The notes under the pieces: model-generated | What the model was told of the DNA's origin: nothing | The model's input: the letters and a program-made list of their open reading frames with translations, nothing else | The model's database searches: none | Source of the DNA: Certhia americana | Taxonomy: Eukaryota; Chordata; Aves; Passeriformes; Certhiidae | Direction of reading: 5' to 3' | Assembly (NCBI GenBank): GCA_018697195.1 | Contig: CM031870.1 | Coordinates: 781-64,780 of the forward strand | DNA length: 64,000 nucleotides | Shown here: piece by piece, positions 21,401 through 34,500 of the stretch | How the letters are laid out: each line of letters begins with the position of its first letter | Position numbering within the stretch: position 1 is the first letter of the stretch | Made by a program: the position numbers and the translations under genes

Positions 21401-24400
21401 GTAAATCTTATGTAAATCTGGCTCCATCCTTCTTCGTGCTGCTAATTGGATTGCCCCGGCGCGGTTTAATTTCCCAGAAGCGTGGGGAGGGCAGTGCTGG
21501 GGGGGCTGGGGGTGCAGGGAACGTGCTGAGCTCTGCCCAGCAGGGGCTGTTCTGGAGCCTCAGCCAGGTGAAGGGGCTGGAGGGGTGGAACTCCAGAGAA
21601 ACCAGAAGAGAATGGGCAGAACCTGGTGCCAGGAGAACCCCTGGGCTTTGCCACCTTCAGCAGGGACCCCCACCCTGAGCCTCCTGCCTGCAGGCTCAGG
21701 CAGCCTCACACAGCACCTGTGGAGCTGCAGGGAGTCCCAACCTTGGTAGGAAGGGGAACCTGGAGCTGCCACCACATCACCTCCTTCGTGTGTCCTGTGC
21801 CACCTCCTCTAACATCCTGTCCCCTTCCCTCCCTTCCAGAGCTCCTCGGATCAGCAAAGAAAGTCAATGTCAACTTCCAAGACACCGACGGGTGAGTGGG
21901 AGCCCCAAGCCCGGCTGTGGGTGCTGTGGGGTGAGGGCCATGGGTGCTGTGAGCAGGGGGTGCACATGCTGTGAGACTCTGGTGTGTCTGTGTGGGAATG
22001 CCAGGCTCTCCGAGCTGCCAGCTCCACTGCCAAGGCTCTGGCCCCCCATTAGCCCACATGGCTGAGCCCTGCCTGCACTCAGAGCCGCTGCTGACCCGGA
22101 GCAGCCACAGGCACCAGAGGAGGCAGAGGCAGGGCTGTGCCCCACATCTCACCAGGCTTTTCCCAGCCCCGTGGGGCTCTGGGGGAGCTGTGCAAGGATC
22201 AGCCCTGTGGGGTGCCGGGTGGGAGAGCCGTGACCCCGCCAGGCTCCGGCGCCACGCTCCCATCCAACGGATAGAAAGGGGCCGCAGATCACCCCTGCTA
22301 ATCACACTAATGAGGCTGAGGGGAGGCAGCCGGGGCCCCGCACAGGAGGGGGCTGCTGGGGGAGTGCTGCTGCCTGTGGGGCTGGGCTGCAGCTGCCCCC
22401 GGCTCCCCCCGCCCCGTGGTCCCACTTGAGCAGGGCAGCAGCACGATGACACTTGTTCCCTGGGGATGGCTCTGCTGTGGCCAGGGAGATGCCAGAGAGC
22501 ACAGCAGCTGCTCAGGAATGGGAGGCCATGCCCTGTGAGGACATTTGGCCACAGTATCCCGGGTTCCTCTTCACCCTCGTCACCAGGGTGGTGGCAGTGG
22601 GCATCCCCTGGTACCTGCCAGCTCATTGCTGTGCCGGGTGTGAGGGGTGTCACCCCAGGGGCCACCTCAGCAGGTCACAGGAGGGCTGATCATCACGGCA
22701 GGGCTGGGGAGCTGCAGGCTTGTATCCTGCTCCAGAAAGCTCAGGGGGTGCAGAAGCCAAAGGGGAGCAGCCTTTCCAGCGCTGCCCCTGGGAAGGATCT
22801 CCCCAGGAAGGCACAGGGCAGCCCAAGGCTGCAGCCAGGGTATGCACTGCTCTGTGGGAGCTCAGCCAGCCCCGTGCCTCAGTTTCCCCATCCCTGCAGT
22901 GCTGGCTCATTCCTGGCTGGGGGGTGCCGTGGGTGAGCACTGTGCCACTGTCCCCGTGCTGTCCCCAGGGCCGGTGCCCGGCGTGTGGCCGAGGTGGCCG
23001 GCTGGGCCATGAGGTGCCTGAGGGAAGCCCCCGAGGCAGCCCGGGAGGGAAGGCTGCGATTTGCACCATCTTGAGCGGATTTGAGCAGGGCGCTGGAGCG
23101 GAAAATGTTGACATTTCCCAGGCAGACGTTGGGGATCAGCCTCCTGTGCAGGCTGTCTGCTCCCATCACCGCTCCCCGCCGGGGATCACGGGCGGCAGCT
23201 CCGGGGGCATCGCGGTGGCTGGAGCATGATCCCCACGGGGACATGTCCCCCTAAGCCAGGCGGGGAAGAGGGGCTGGGGGATTGTTACCCCACACCTGCC
23301 CCTCGGGCACAGAGGCCAGCGTGTCCCGGGGGCTCCACAGCCCGTTCCCATGCTCCGGTGACACCGGGGTGGCCCTGGGGATGGGATGGGGCCGCTGTGC
23401 ATGGCCAGGGTCTGGAGCAGCGGCACGGTGGGTGCCAGCGCAGCCGCACGGAGGATGCCACTGCCGGGAGCACAAGTAGGTCAGCTCCTGGCCTGCTTCC
23501 CAGGAGGGAGCCTCTGGCTCTGGGAGCTGTGAGAGCAGAGCGGGTGCGGGGCTCAGGGGCTTTCCCCACCCCACAGCCAGACCCGACACCGACAAGGCCA
23601 GCGCTGCCATCTGTGCTCGTGGCCACCGCTGCTGGGGACAGGCTGCGGGAAGTGGGTCAGTGGGGAGGGGGCTCCCCAGCACCCTCACCCTCAGTGGGAC
23701 ACCCCTGAGTGCCTGCCCTGCCCTCCACCTCCAGAATGGTGGGGTTTCATGGGGTTTCTCAGCATTCCCAGGCCTGCAGCAGCTCTTGCCCCAAAAGCCC
23801 ACAGAGGGATGTGGGGGTGGCTTTCCCGGGACGTGCACACGAGGAGGGCAGAGCAGGTGCCCCGGGGTGCTGCAGAGGTGCAGGTTTGAGGCCGTGGTGG
23901 TGGGCAGGGGTTGGCAGGGCTGTGGAGGGGACATGCCCATGGCCCCTGACACCACCCCGGTCCCCAGGTTCTCGGCTCTGCACCATGCGGCTCTTAACGG
24001 CAACACAGAGCTCATCTCACTGCTGCTGGAGGCACAGGCTGCTGTGGACATCAAGGACAACAAAGGTCAGTCCCTGAGTCCTGGACGTGGCCCCCTGCCC
24101 TGTGCACCCCGCAGGTTCTGCCTGATGTGTTGGCACATGGAGGGCTCAGGGCTTCCTGCCCCTGCAGGCATGCGGCCCCTGCACTACGCGGCCTGGCAGG
24201 GCAAGAAGGAGCCCATGAAGATGGTGCTGAAGGCAGGTTCCTCTGTGAACATCCCATCGGATGAGGGCCAGATCCCCCTGCACCTGGCAGCACAGCACGG
24301 ACACTATGATGTGGTACGGAGAGGCACGGGGCTGGCAGGGGGGTGGTGCTGGGTGATGCCACCCCTCTACCCCTGCCCTCACCGGGTCGGGGTCTCGCTT

Positions 24401-27400
24401 GTCCCCAGTCGGAGATGCTCCTGCAGCACCAGTCCAACCCCTGCATCATGGACAACTCGGGGAAGACACCCCTGGACTTGGCATGCGAGTTTGGCCGGGT
24501 CGGGGTAAGTTCTTGCAGGGCTGGGTGTCCCCAGAGGAGCAGTGGGAGGGGACAGGGGCACAGTGATGTCCCAGGGGCGCTGGAGCAGCTTGGGGGGGCA
24601 CAGGGATGGCCAGTGTTGGGGATGTGACATCCAACATGTCACCAGCTGCTGGCAGGAGGGGGCTGGGGGGCTGCAGCCCCGGGGGGCGGCCGAGCCGCCC
24701 TTGCAGCCCTGCTCCGTCTGTGTTTGCTGAGCCAGGTGGTCCAACTGCTCCTGAACAGCAACATGTGCGCGGCACTGCTGGAGCCCAAACCGGGGGACAC
24801 CACCGACCCCAACGGCACCAGCCCCCTGCACCTGGCCGCCAAGAACGGCCACATCGACATCATCCGGTGGGTGCCGTGGGCAGGGGTGGCAGCACCGGTG
24901 TCCCCACCCTGTCCCGCTGACCCCAATTGTCCCCCCTCAGGCTCCTGCTGCAGGCTGGCATCGACATCAACCGGCAGACCAAGGCGGGCACGGCGCTGCA
25001 CGAGGCCGCTCTCTGCGGCAAAACGGATGTGGTGCGGCTGCTGCTGGATGTAAGGGCCCCCCCCCGGCACCCCCAGATACCCCCAGGCACCCCCAACCCA
25101 GCCAGGGGCTGTGGGAAGGGGGTGACTCCACAGCTGGGGGCTCAGAGCAGCTTGTGCAGCTCTCCCAGGGAGCAGAGCTGAGGGTCCCAGAGGGGATACA
25201 CCAAGGCACTGAGGGTCCTGGGGGGTGCACACCAAGGGGGTCACAAGGGTCCCGCTCTAAGGTCTGAGAGCTGTGCCCTCCAGCTGCTGGTCTCCTGGTG
25301 GCCCAGGAGTGGCAGGATGGGGACCAGCCTCCTCCCAGTCCCTCTCGGTGCCATTGCAGAGCGGGATCAACGCCCACGTCAGGAACACCTACAACCAGAC
25401 GGCTCTGGACATCGTCAACCAGTTCACCACCAGCCAGGCCAGCAAGGAGATCAAGCAGATGCTGCGGGGTAGGGGGTTGGAGGGCACAGAGCGGCCATGG
25501 TGGCACGAGGGACGCCGGGCTGGGGGTGCCAACCCCTGTGGGGTGAGTGGCCGGTGACGCTCCCGTTCTGTCCCGCAGACGCCTCTGCAGCTCTGCAGGT
25601 CCGGGCCGTCAAGGACTATTGCAACAACTACGACCTGACCAGCCTGAACGTGAAAGCCGGGGATGTCATCACCGTGAGTGTGGCCGGGGGGGCCGGGGAC
25701 ACCCCGGTGTCGGTGCTGGGCCCTGGCCCGGCCCCTGACCCGGCCCCTCCCGCAGGTGCTGGAGCAGCACGCGGATGGGCGCTGGAAGGGCTGCATCCAC
25801 GACAACCGCACCGGCAACGACCGCGTGGGCTACTTCCCCTCCAGCCTCGTCGAGGCCATAAGCAAACGAACAGGCAAATAATCCCCCCCAATACACCCCC
25901 AGCCCCGGGGAGCCCCGTCTTGGTTTGGTGGGGACAGGGGTGTTGGGGGTGCGGCGGTGAAGACAAACCGGGGCGATGCCCCTCGTGCATGTGGGGTCGG
26001 TGTCCCCTGCTGTGTGCATGGGGACGGTGCCTTCAAGCGTGTGGGGTCAGCGTCCTCGTTGTGCCTGTGGGGCCGGCGTTCCCATCGAGTGTGTTCTTGT
26101 TGTGTCTGTGGGGTTGGTGCTGGCAGCCCCGGGGTGTTGGAGGGTGAGCCCTGGCTGCCCTTGGGCTGGGAGGTTGGTGCATGAGGGGTGTCGCTGCAGT
26201 TTGGGGGGACGGGCACAGCAGTGGGGTCGCAGGAGCTGGTGCTCAGGGTCTGTGCAGGGGCTGGGCAGCAGTGCCAGGGAGCTGATGCTGCCACACAGAG
26301 ACTGTCTTTCCAGCCAGGGGCCATCTCAGGGATCGGCCCCTGCTCCCCTGCCCTGTGGTTGCCCCATTGCCATCATCATCCTTTTAGGTTCCTGATGGGG
26401 TGTGCAGCCCCTCGCGATGTCCCCGGGCTGTACCCTCTGCCAGGAGTGTCCCAATGGGGCTGGTGCCTCTGCAGACAGCGTTGAAAGGCCCCACATCAAC
26501 CATCTCACCCCACCCCTGGGAGTGGATCCTGGGGGCAGCCACGCCATGGGGACATGGGCAGGGAATGGTGGCACTTGAACAATATCTCAAGGGAGTGGCA
26601 GCACAAGTGGCTGCCGGGCAATCCACGGTGGCCCTGGAGGCGCCGGGTGCTGGACAGGCAGGGGCAGAGCCACCCTCCAGGTATGGCTCGTGTGCCAGTC
26701 CCAGAGATGCCATCCATGTCTCCTGGGCTGTGCTCGGTGGCTCCTGGGCTGCAGCTGGCCCACAGCAGTGTCAGCCAGGCTGTGGGGCTCTGCAGCCACT
26801 CCGTGGGACAGCAGTGTGGGGTGCAGGTGCTGTGTCACAGCCCCACTGCCCTGGGGTGGCTCTGTAGGGAGCAGGACCCACCTGGCAGCCTGGTGGTGAC
26901 ACCCCCAGGAGCTGACCCGTGGGGCTGTCCCGGTGTCCTTGTCGGATCCGTGGGATGTGTCCATACCCTGTGCCGGGCTGTGTGTGTGCTGAGCTCCCAC
27001 TGCTGCTCCTCCACATCGGTTGGGTCGGTTCTACCTCCTCCACTTCCCTTTGGTCGCCTTTTTGATTTGCTGCCTTTTCCCCCCGTTTCTTTTATTTTCT
27101 CTTCTTTCCTTTTTCTTTTTCTTTTCTTTTTTTTCCTCTTTTTTTTTTTTGGCGGCGCTGAGCGTGTCTCTATTATTTTGATTCTTTTCATTTTGTCTCT
27201 TGTTATGTTTTATTATCAGGTTCATGGGAGACTGTAACAATCCCCCAACACTTCCAAAAGATCCCGCTCCCGGCTTACGGGGCTGCTGTGCTAAACGGTG
27301 ACGCCTCGTCCCATCCGTTCCATTCCCTGCCTCCACCTCCACCTCCACCACCACATTCCCATCAGACTCTTTTCAGTTCCTTTGGCTATCACAGGCTCTC

Positions 27401-27548
27401 CCCTAGCAGTGCCGACGAGCCGCGTTATGGACAAGGTAGTTCACCGCTCGCTTCGTGCTCTCCATGGATTTTCCTTTCTTTTCCTTTAAAGCGTGTGTCG
27501 AGTCTTTTCTCTCTGCTCGGCCTCTCCCCCTCACCGGGGGACTGCAGG

Positions 27549-27584
<36 letters not shown>

Positions 27585-30500
27585 ATGCAGCGTGTGCATG
27601 CACCTGCATGCGTGCAGCAGCAGGGGCGGTGGGGACACACTGGTGGCACCCTGGTGCCATCGCTCCCCTGCACCCTGTCACTCTGTGTGCCCTCGGCACA
27701 GCCCACCCTCCCCACCCCGCTGTCCCTGCCCTCCTGTCCGGGTGCGTGGGCACCCCCAAAGCACTCAGGGCCCTGTGGCAGGGCAGGGCTGGCAGTGCAG
27801 TGCCACAGCTCGGTGCTGTGGGCACAGGGACCCTCTGCCTGCCACAGCCTCCCTGCAGGGCCCAGCTCTGACTGGGTTGTGGCTGAGCACGCGGGGCTGG
27901 AAGGGGCTCTGGCATTGGGAGCTTTCCCAGGGGATGCTCTTGGGGCTGGCTGGAACCCAGCTGAACCCTGGGGACCATCCAGGACACAGGCAGGTGATGG
28001 ATGCTGCAGGTCTGTGCGTCGAGGGCACCCAGGAGCAGTGGGGGGTTTTAGGGATGCAGTCCTCGCTGGCTGGGGGATGGGGTCTTTGCACCTGCCCTGG
28101 TGGCAGTGGCTGAGGACGTTGTGTTGGGCAGCACTGGGTGGCCGTGCTGGCACTGGGGACAAGGGAACTCTTCCTTTTCCCTCCTGGTGGAGTCGCACGG
28201 AGATGCACAAGCCCAGGCTCCTCTTGGTGTGACCGTGGCATGTGCAGCTCAGGGATGTCCCAGCCTGATTTGCTGGGGCCGTTTGTCCCCTGCTGTGCTC
28301 CTTCAGTGACTTTATCACCTTGTACCACCTGTCCCCTGCTACGGCTGGTGCTGTTGGAGGGAGCAGCTCCACGAACAGAACTGGCCTGGTAGGCAGTGGG
28401 GTGACAATGTCCCACAGCTGGTGGCAGGGTGGCAGTACCCCATGGCTGGCAGTGAGGTGGTAACACCCCATGGCTGGTGGCGGGGTGGCAGTGCCCTGTG
28501 GCTGCCAGAACAGTGGCAGAGCCGTGGCAGCACTGGCTGGCTCTTGTCCGTCTCATCTGATGCTGTTTTTCCCCCTGGGCTCAGAGCTGGGTGTCCCTGG
28601 TGCAAGTGGGACGTGGCAGAGGTGGCCAGCACAGTGAGCTGGTGAGGAGCCGTGCCCAGGGGTGACCCTCAAGTTGTGCCCCAGACAAGGGTCAGGACCT
28701 CTCATCCACTGCTGTGTCCCCTATGTGTCACCAGGGTTTCAGCACCTGGTGCCTGGCCCTGCATGGCCCCTGTGTCCCCCCAGATGGGTGCAGGCAGCTG
28801 CAAGGACACTGCCCGGGACAGGCGTCAGTGGGGTGGGGACCCTGGTCCCCTTTGCTTGAGTTTGCCCAGCTCCCTGCACTGGGTCATGTCCCCATCCTGT
28901 CCTGTGAAGGGATGACAAGGTCGCTGTCCCTTGTCCAGCCTCAGCACTGGAACACCATGGGTCTGTCCCTGGATGTGTGTCCCCAGTAGGAAGGGGATGT
29001 TCTGCACCAGGGGAGCCCAGGGCTGGTCACTGTCACCTCTGCCAGCTTGGGCTGGGACAGGGCCCTAGGATGGCTCTGGCATCTGGGCACGGACACAGCC
29101 GGGGTCCCCACACCTTCCTTGTGGGGTCACTCCCACGTGCAGCAGCCCTGTGGTCACCTGCCCCGTGCGAGCCCGAGCACAGAGCCACACGCCTGACGGC
29201 CACCCTCTCTGCTCTGCCACCAAGGGTCCCGCGGGGCCGACATGAGCCCCTCCCACCTGTCACCGTCGCAGGGCGGATCTGCCACGCCAGCCCCCACCGA
29301 GGAGATCTGGGTGCTGCGGAAACCCTTCGCAGGTACGGCCAGCCGGGGCCAGCGGGGACACGGAGCACGCACCAGGTGGCTCCCACAGCGTGGTGTGCCC
29401 CTGAGAGCGGGGCTCAGTGCCCTGACAGCCTGTCCTCTCTGTGCAGGTGGTGACCGCAGCAGCCTGGGCAGCACGGGCAGCGTGGCCTCTGCGCGCAGCT
29501 CGGGGAGCGGGCAGAGCGCGGGCAGCGGGGCGCATGCCCTGCACGCCGGCTCCGAAGGTGTCAAGGTAAGGCGAGCCCCGAGGTGGCCCTGCCAGCTGCT
29601 GTTGGCTGCAGTCCTGCAGCGTTTGCTGCCTGCCCTGACCTCGGCTGGGATTGGCGCTGTGCAGTCTCACCGATACCCTGTGTGCCACCAGCGTGTCCCC
29701 TCCACCTGGCCCCTGAGTGGCTGGCCTGGGCTCAGCCCCCAGCAAAACATTCCACAGGTCCATGCGGGGCTGCTGTGCTGCATCTCTGCTGCTCCTCACA
29801 GGGGCCTCTGCACTGCTCTGCCCTGCATACGCTGCTGCCACCACCGGCACGGCACACTGCAACCATGCACTACTGCAATTGGCATGGCACACTGCAACCA
29901 TGCACTGCTGCCACTGGCACGGCACACTGCCACCAATGCACTGCTGCCACCGGCATGGCACACTGCAACCATCACCAATGCACTGCTGCCACCGGCATGG
30001 CACGCTACCACCATGCACTGCTGCCAACAGCACACTGCACTGCCCTGCACTCGCTGCTCCATCAGCACGGCACACTGACACTAATGCACTGCTGCCACCG
30101 GCACTGCACGCTGCCCTGACACCACTGCCACAACAGCCCTGCACTGTCCCTGGGCTATCCCGTTCCCTGGCGATGGCACCCACCAGCCCACCGACCCCAG
30201 CACCCACCAGCCTACATCCCCTGGCACCCTGCCTGCCCTGCCCACGTCCCCCTGAGCCACCCCACGCTGCCAGCCATGGGGGGCTCCGTCTTGTGGGCAC
30301 AGAGGACCCCACAGCCCGTGCCGGCAGCCCATGCTGGGTTCGTGCCAGGCTGGATTTGGGGTGCGGCGGTGCCGTGGGCTCCTGCTGCCGGCAAAGCACC
30401 ATCTGCTGCTCCCGCGGCTCCTGCTCTCCCCGCTGCCGCCGAAATCTGCTGCAACCCTCCCTGCCCACCCTCGCCCGAGCTGGCGGCACCCGCAGCACCC

Positions 30501-31410
30501 GCAGCACCCGCAGCATCCACGGTACCCGCGACACCCGCGACACCGGCGACACCGGCGACACGCACCCCCCGTCCCCCTCCGCCCGCCTCACTCCTGCCTG
30601 CTCTCCCCCCTTCCCGGGGTGTTTTTCAGCTGCTGGCAACGGTCCTTTCCCAGAAGGCTTCTGCGCAAGAGTCTGCCGTGGGCGATGGGCCGGCCAAGGC
30701 GCAGGACATCCCCGCAGGTGCGTGCTGCGGCCGCCCGGCTGCCGGAGCAGGAGGAGCCCTGGCCGTGCCGTGGATCCAGGGATTTGTCCTTTTTTTTTTT
30801 ATTGCCACGGCACCCGTCGCCAGAAGAAAAACGTGTGGGTAAAAAATGACTCTCTCGCCTTTCGGCTGCTGCCAGGCCTTCTCCTGCCTCGGTTAGTGGG
30901 GGCCCGTGGGGGGGGGCGGGGGGCGGCATGGGGCGGGCAGGGGGGGGCATCGCCGCTCCCCGGCCCCTTCCCTTCCCTGGCCACCCCCGCCAGCCCTGCT
31001 GGAGCCCGAGCGGGGGTCCCCCCCCCTCGCCACCGCCGCCTTGGGGGCTGCGGGGAGCATGGCCACGCCACCGGGGGTGCCCACGCCACGGGAGTGGCAC
31101 ATGCCTGGGAATCGGGGGGACAGACGGGAGATGCACACGTGGGGGTGGGCGTGGGGGGGATACCCGGAGCTGCCCGGGCTGCGGGGAGGGAGGAGGCTGC
31201 GGGCAGAGAGACCTGGGGAGGGGGATGCGCTCAGGGCAGGGGGGGTGGACACGCGGGGAGGGGGGCGCAGACGTTGCCAGGGAGAGGGGGAAAACATGCT
31301 GGAGCAATGCAGACGCAAGTGGGATGCAGACGTGAGGGAGAGGCACACGGCAGAGGGATGCACATGTGAGGAGGATGCCCACGCGAGTGGGATGCAGATG
31401 CCCGAAGGAT

Positions 31411-31455
<45 letters not shown>

Positions 31456-31458
31456 CAC

Positions 31459-31511
<53 letters not shown>

Positions 31512-34500
31512 ATGCAGTTGCTGGTGCTGGTTGGTGGGGGGAAGGGGCTTTTCCTCGTTGATCTTGATTAGAAACAGGAGGCAAAAATTTCAGGGCAGCC
31601 CTCCTTAGCTTGGAGGGTGGGCACCAAGGGATGCCCGTGGGGGAGGCCCAAGGGATGAACAACTCGTGCCAGCCCAAATGGCTGGTGGCAAGGCCAGAGG
31701 AGTGGGGCCAGAGGGTTTTGGGCAGAGGGATCCCTCTGGCTGCTGCCTGGACACCAGGGACATTGGCTCTGGAGGAGAGGTCTGGCTGAGTCCCACTGCT
31801 CGGGGCCGTGCTGGGTGCAGCAGCTCTTCTGCCCCTCTCCAAGGAGCAGCACCCTGTCCAGGGCACCGCGGGGTGCTCCGGGCTGTTGTCGCTGTCCTGT
31901 GCATGCCTTGGCCCTGCCACCCTGGGGGTGTGGCTGTGACATCCCGCCCAGGGCAGGGCTCAGTTCTCCTTTCCACCTGGCCAGAGCCCGGGGCTGAGCA
32001 GCCCCGGCCCCGCTGACCGCTGCCCCTCCGGCAGGTTCGTCGCGGTCGCAGAGCGTGGCCAGCTCCCCCTACGCCCCCCAGCCCCCAGCCGAGCCCCAGC
32101 TGAAGAAAATGGAGCCGCCATCAGAGGGGAAGGTGAGCGGGGAGCGCTGGGTGCCATGGGGACAGCTTGGGGGACACGGGCAGGAGTGGCGGGTCCCCAT
32201 CCCCAGAGCTGCCCCGATCCATCTGTCCCTGTCGCCCCAGAGCTCGGAGGCCGTGTACCAGTGGCTCTGCAAGTTCCAGCTGCAGCTCTACGCTCCCAAC
32301 TTCATCAACGCCGGCTACGACATCACCACCATCAGCCGCATGACGCCGGAGGTGGGGCCGGGGGCGGTGGGAGGGAGGCAGGGCCGGAGCAGGACGGCAC
32401 TGACCCCCCTCTCTGCCCCAGGACCTCACGGCCATCGGGGTCACCAAGCCGGGGCACAGGAAGAAGATCGCCTCCGAGATCAACAACCTCAACATCCCCG
32501 AGTGGCTGCCCGAGTACAAACCGGTGAGGGCTGTGCAGGGCCAGGGGGACGGAAGCCACATCCATGGTGGCAACGAGTCCCCTCCTCCCTTCCAGGGAGG
32601 GGTGGCACTGGACAAGGGTGGGAGCTGGCTCCATGGCCCCAGAGCTGCCCAGAGCTCCCCAAGGACCACCAGGATGGTGCCAGCTGTCACCTATGTGGAT
32701 GTGGCACTGTGTCCCCTGACACCCCTCCTGCTCCAATGTCTGGGCACAGCGAGAGGCTTCCCATGGGAATAGGGTTGGGAATAGCCCAGCATCCTTGTGG
32801 GGCACTGGGACAGCACAGGGACAAGGAGAATCCCCTGGGGCTGTGGTTCCCCAGCAAGATGGGATCTCCTGCTGGTGCCTGTGGTGGCAGGGCCAGACCC
32901 TGCTGCCAGCTGGTGCTGAGCCGTGCCCCGTGCCCCACCCTAGGCCAACCTGGCGCTGTGGCTCTCCATGATCGGCCTGTCCCAGTACTACAAGGTGCTG
33001 GTGGAGAACGGCTACGAGAACATCGACTTCATCACCGACATCACCTGGGAGGACCTGCAGGAGATCGGCATCACCAAGCTGGGTAAGGCCCCGCGCGCGG
33101 CGCTGGCTGCGGTGGCCTTGGCGGTGACACTGATGGCATTGTGCCGCCCCCAGGCCACCAGAAGAAGCTGATGCTGGCGGTGAAGAAGCTGGCGGAGCTG
33201 CAGCGTGCCGAGCTGGGCAAGTACGAGCCGGGCACGCTGAAGAGGAAGGCATCGGGACCGTGTCCAGAGGTGCTGGCCATCGAGTCCCCCCCACCGGAGC
33301 CTCCCGAGTGCCAGTCGCCCAAGATGACCACCTTCCAGGACAGCGAGCTCAGCAGCGAGCTGCAGGTGGCCATGACTGGCGAAACCCCCGAGGAGCCCCC
33401 CGAGAAGGCGCCGAACCCCGCGGCCCCCGGTTACCGCTCACCACCGGGGCTGGGCGGCCGCGCCCGGCTGATGAGCAGCTCGCAGGAGCTATTGGGGGAC
33501 GGCCCGCGGGGTCCCCCCGCCGCCGCCATCTCCAAAAGCCAGGAATACCTGGCGGAGGGGGCCGGGGAGAGCCCCCCTGCTCCGCCCAAGGAGAGCCGCC
33601 CGCCCCGGCACGGTCACCCCGTGAAACGCGCCAGCGTGCCCCCGGTACCCGGCAAGCCCCGGCAGCCCTTCCCAGCCTCCGCCGGGCAGCTGACGCCACC
33701 GCAGACCCCCGGCAAGACGCGACCCTCGTCCCCACAAGGCCCGGCGGCCCCTCACGCCACCGCCAAGGTGAAGCCCACCCCGCAGCTGCTGCCTCCCGGC
33801 GAGCGCCCGGCATCGCCCCGCTCCCTGCCCCAGTCGCCCACTCACCGCGGCTTCGCCTACGTCCTGCCGCAGCCCGCCGAGGGCGAGGCGGCCCCGCCGC
33901 CGGGGGTGCCCGTCCTGCCCGTCTCGGTGCCCGTGCTGTGCCTGCCGCCGGCGGGCGAGGGCGAGGAGGAACCGGGCAGACCGAAGAAGAGGGCGCACAG
34001 CTTGAACCGCTACGCCGCCTCCGACAGCGAGCAGGAGCGGGACGAGCTGCTGGTACCGGACGCGGGGCCCTACGCCACCGTGCAGCGCCGCGTGGGTCGC
34101 AGCCACTCGGTGCGGGCACCCGCCGGCGGCGACAAGAACGTCAACCGCAGCCAGTCCTTCGCCGTCCGCCCCAAGAAGAAGGGACCCCCGCCGCCCCCTC
34201 CCAAGCGCTCCAGCTCTGCCATCTCCAGCGCTGGCATGGCCGAGGACTTCCCCAAGGAGGGTGAAGGCGAGGCGGCCGTGGGAGCCCCGAGCGCCGAGGG
34301 CCGCCGGGAGCAGCGGCGGGCGAGCGATCTGGGCGGCAGCGTGGACACGGGCAGCGCCGGCAGCGTGCGCAGCATCGCGGCTATGCTGGAGATGTCCTCC
34401 ATCGGCGGCGGGGCCCGTGCTCTGGCCCTGCAGAAGCCACACGTGGCAGCCGGGCCGGGGCCGGTGCCGGCCAAGGTGCCCGAGGGCTATTACCTACAGC

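Larger units (their letters stand above)
8858..21839 (+). other. CASKIN1: CASKIN1 intron 1 (about 13 kb)
   Basis: Bounded by GTGAGT at 8858 and a pyrimidine-rich acceptor ending at 21839. I see no exon and no recognisable transposon inside. It carries tandem repeats (15708-16019, 16193-16236, 17262-17560) and a series of AT-rich islands (about 10935-11050, 11118-11250, 12315-12485, 14360-14470, 16400-16500, 17640-17735, 17930-18060, 19640-19760, 21385-21480) that stand out from the GC-rich background and resemble regulatory elements. Confidence 0.75.
27436..29224 (+). other. CASKIN1: CASKIN1 intron following the cassette exon
   Basis: No exon recognised. It begins with a CT-rich stretch (about 27465-27530), then a GT dinucleotide run (27551-27583), and has a degenerate repeat of about 33 bp at 28404-28505. 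The acceptor is CACCAAG at 29224. Confidence 0.65.
29225..30717 (+). other. CASKIN1: CASKIN1 CASK-binding region (exons 12-14)
   Basis: Exons 29225-29332, 29447-29565 and 30630-30717. Exon 12 encodes [12 protein letters not shown], the acidic-aromatic motif by which Caskin1, like Mint1, docks on the CaM-kinase domain of CASK. Exon 13 is serine/glycine-rich ([20 protein letters not shown]) and ends SEGVK. Exon 14 encodes LLATVLSQK and a linker. Exon 12 starts in phase 1, the same phase as the cassette, so exon 10 can join it directly. Confidence 0.9.

Noticed and set aside
29260..30639. A 459-codon minus-strand open frame over CASKIN1 exons 12-13 and the adjacent repeat
   Set aside because: Half of it is the 33-36-bp tandem repeat and the rest is antisense to real exons.
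30588..31502. Open frame beginning with a long Val-Cys repeat on the minus strand
   Set aside because: Translation of the CA microsatellite followed by GC-rich intron sequence.
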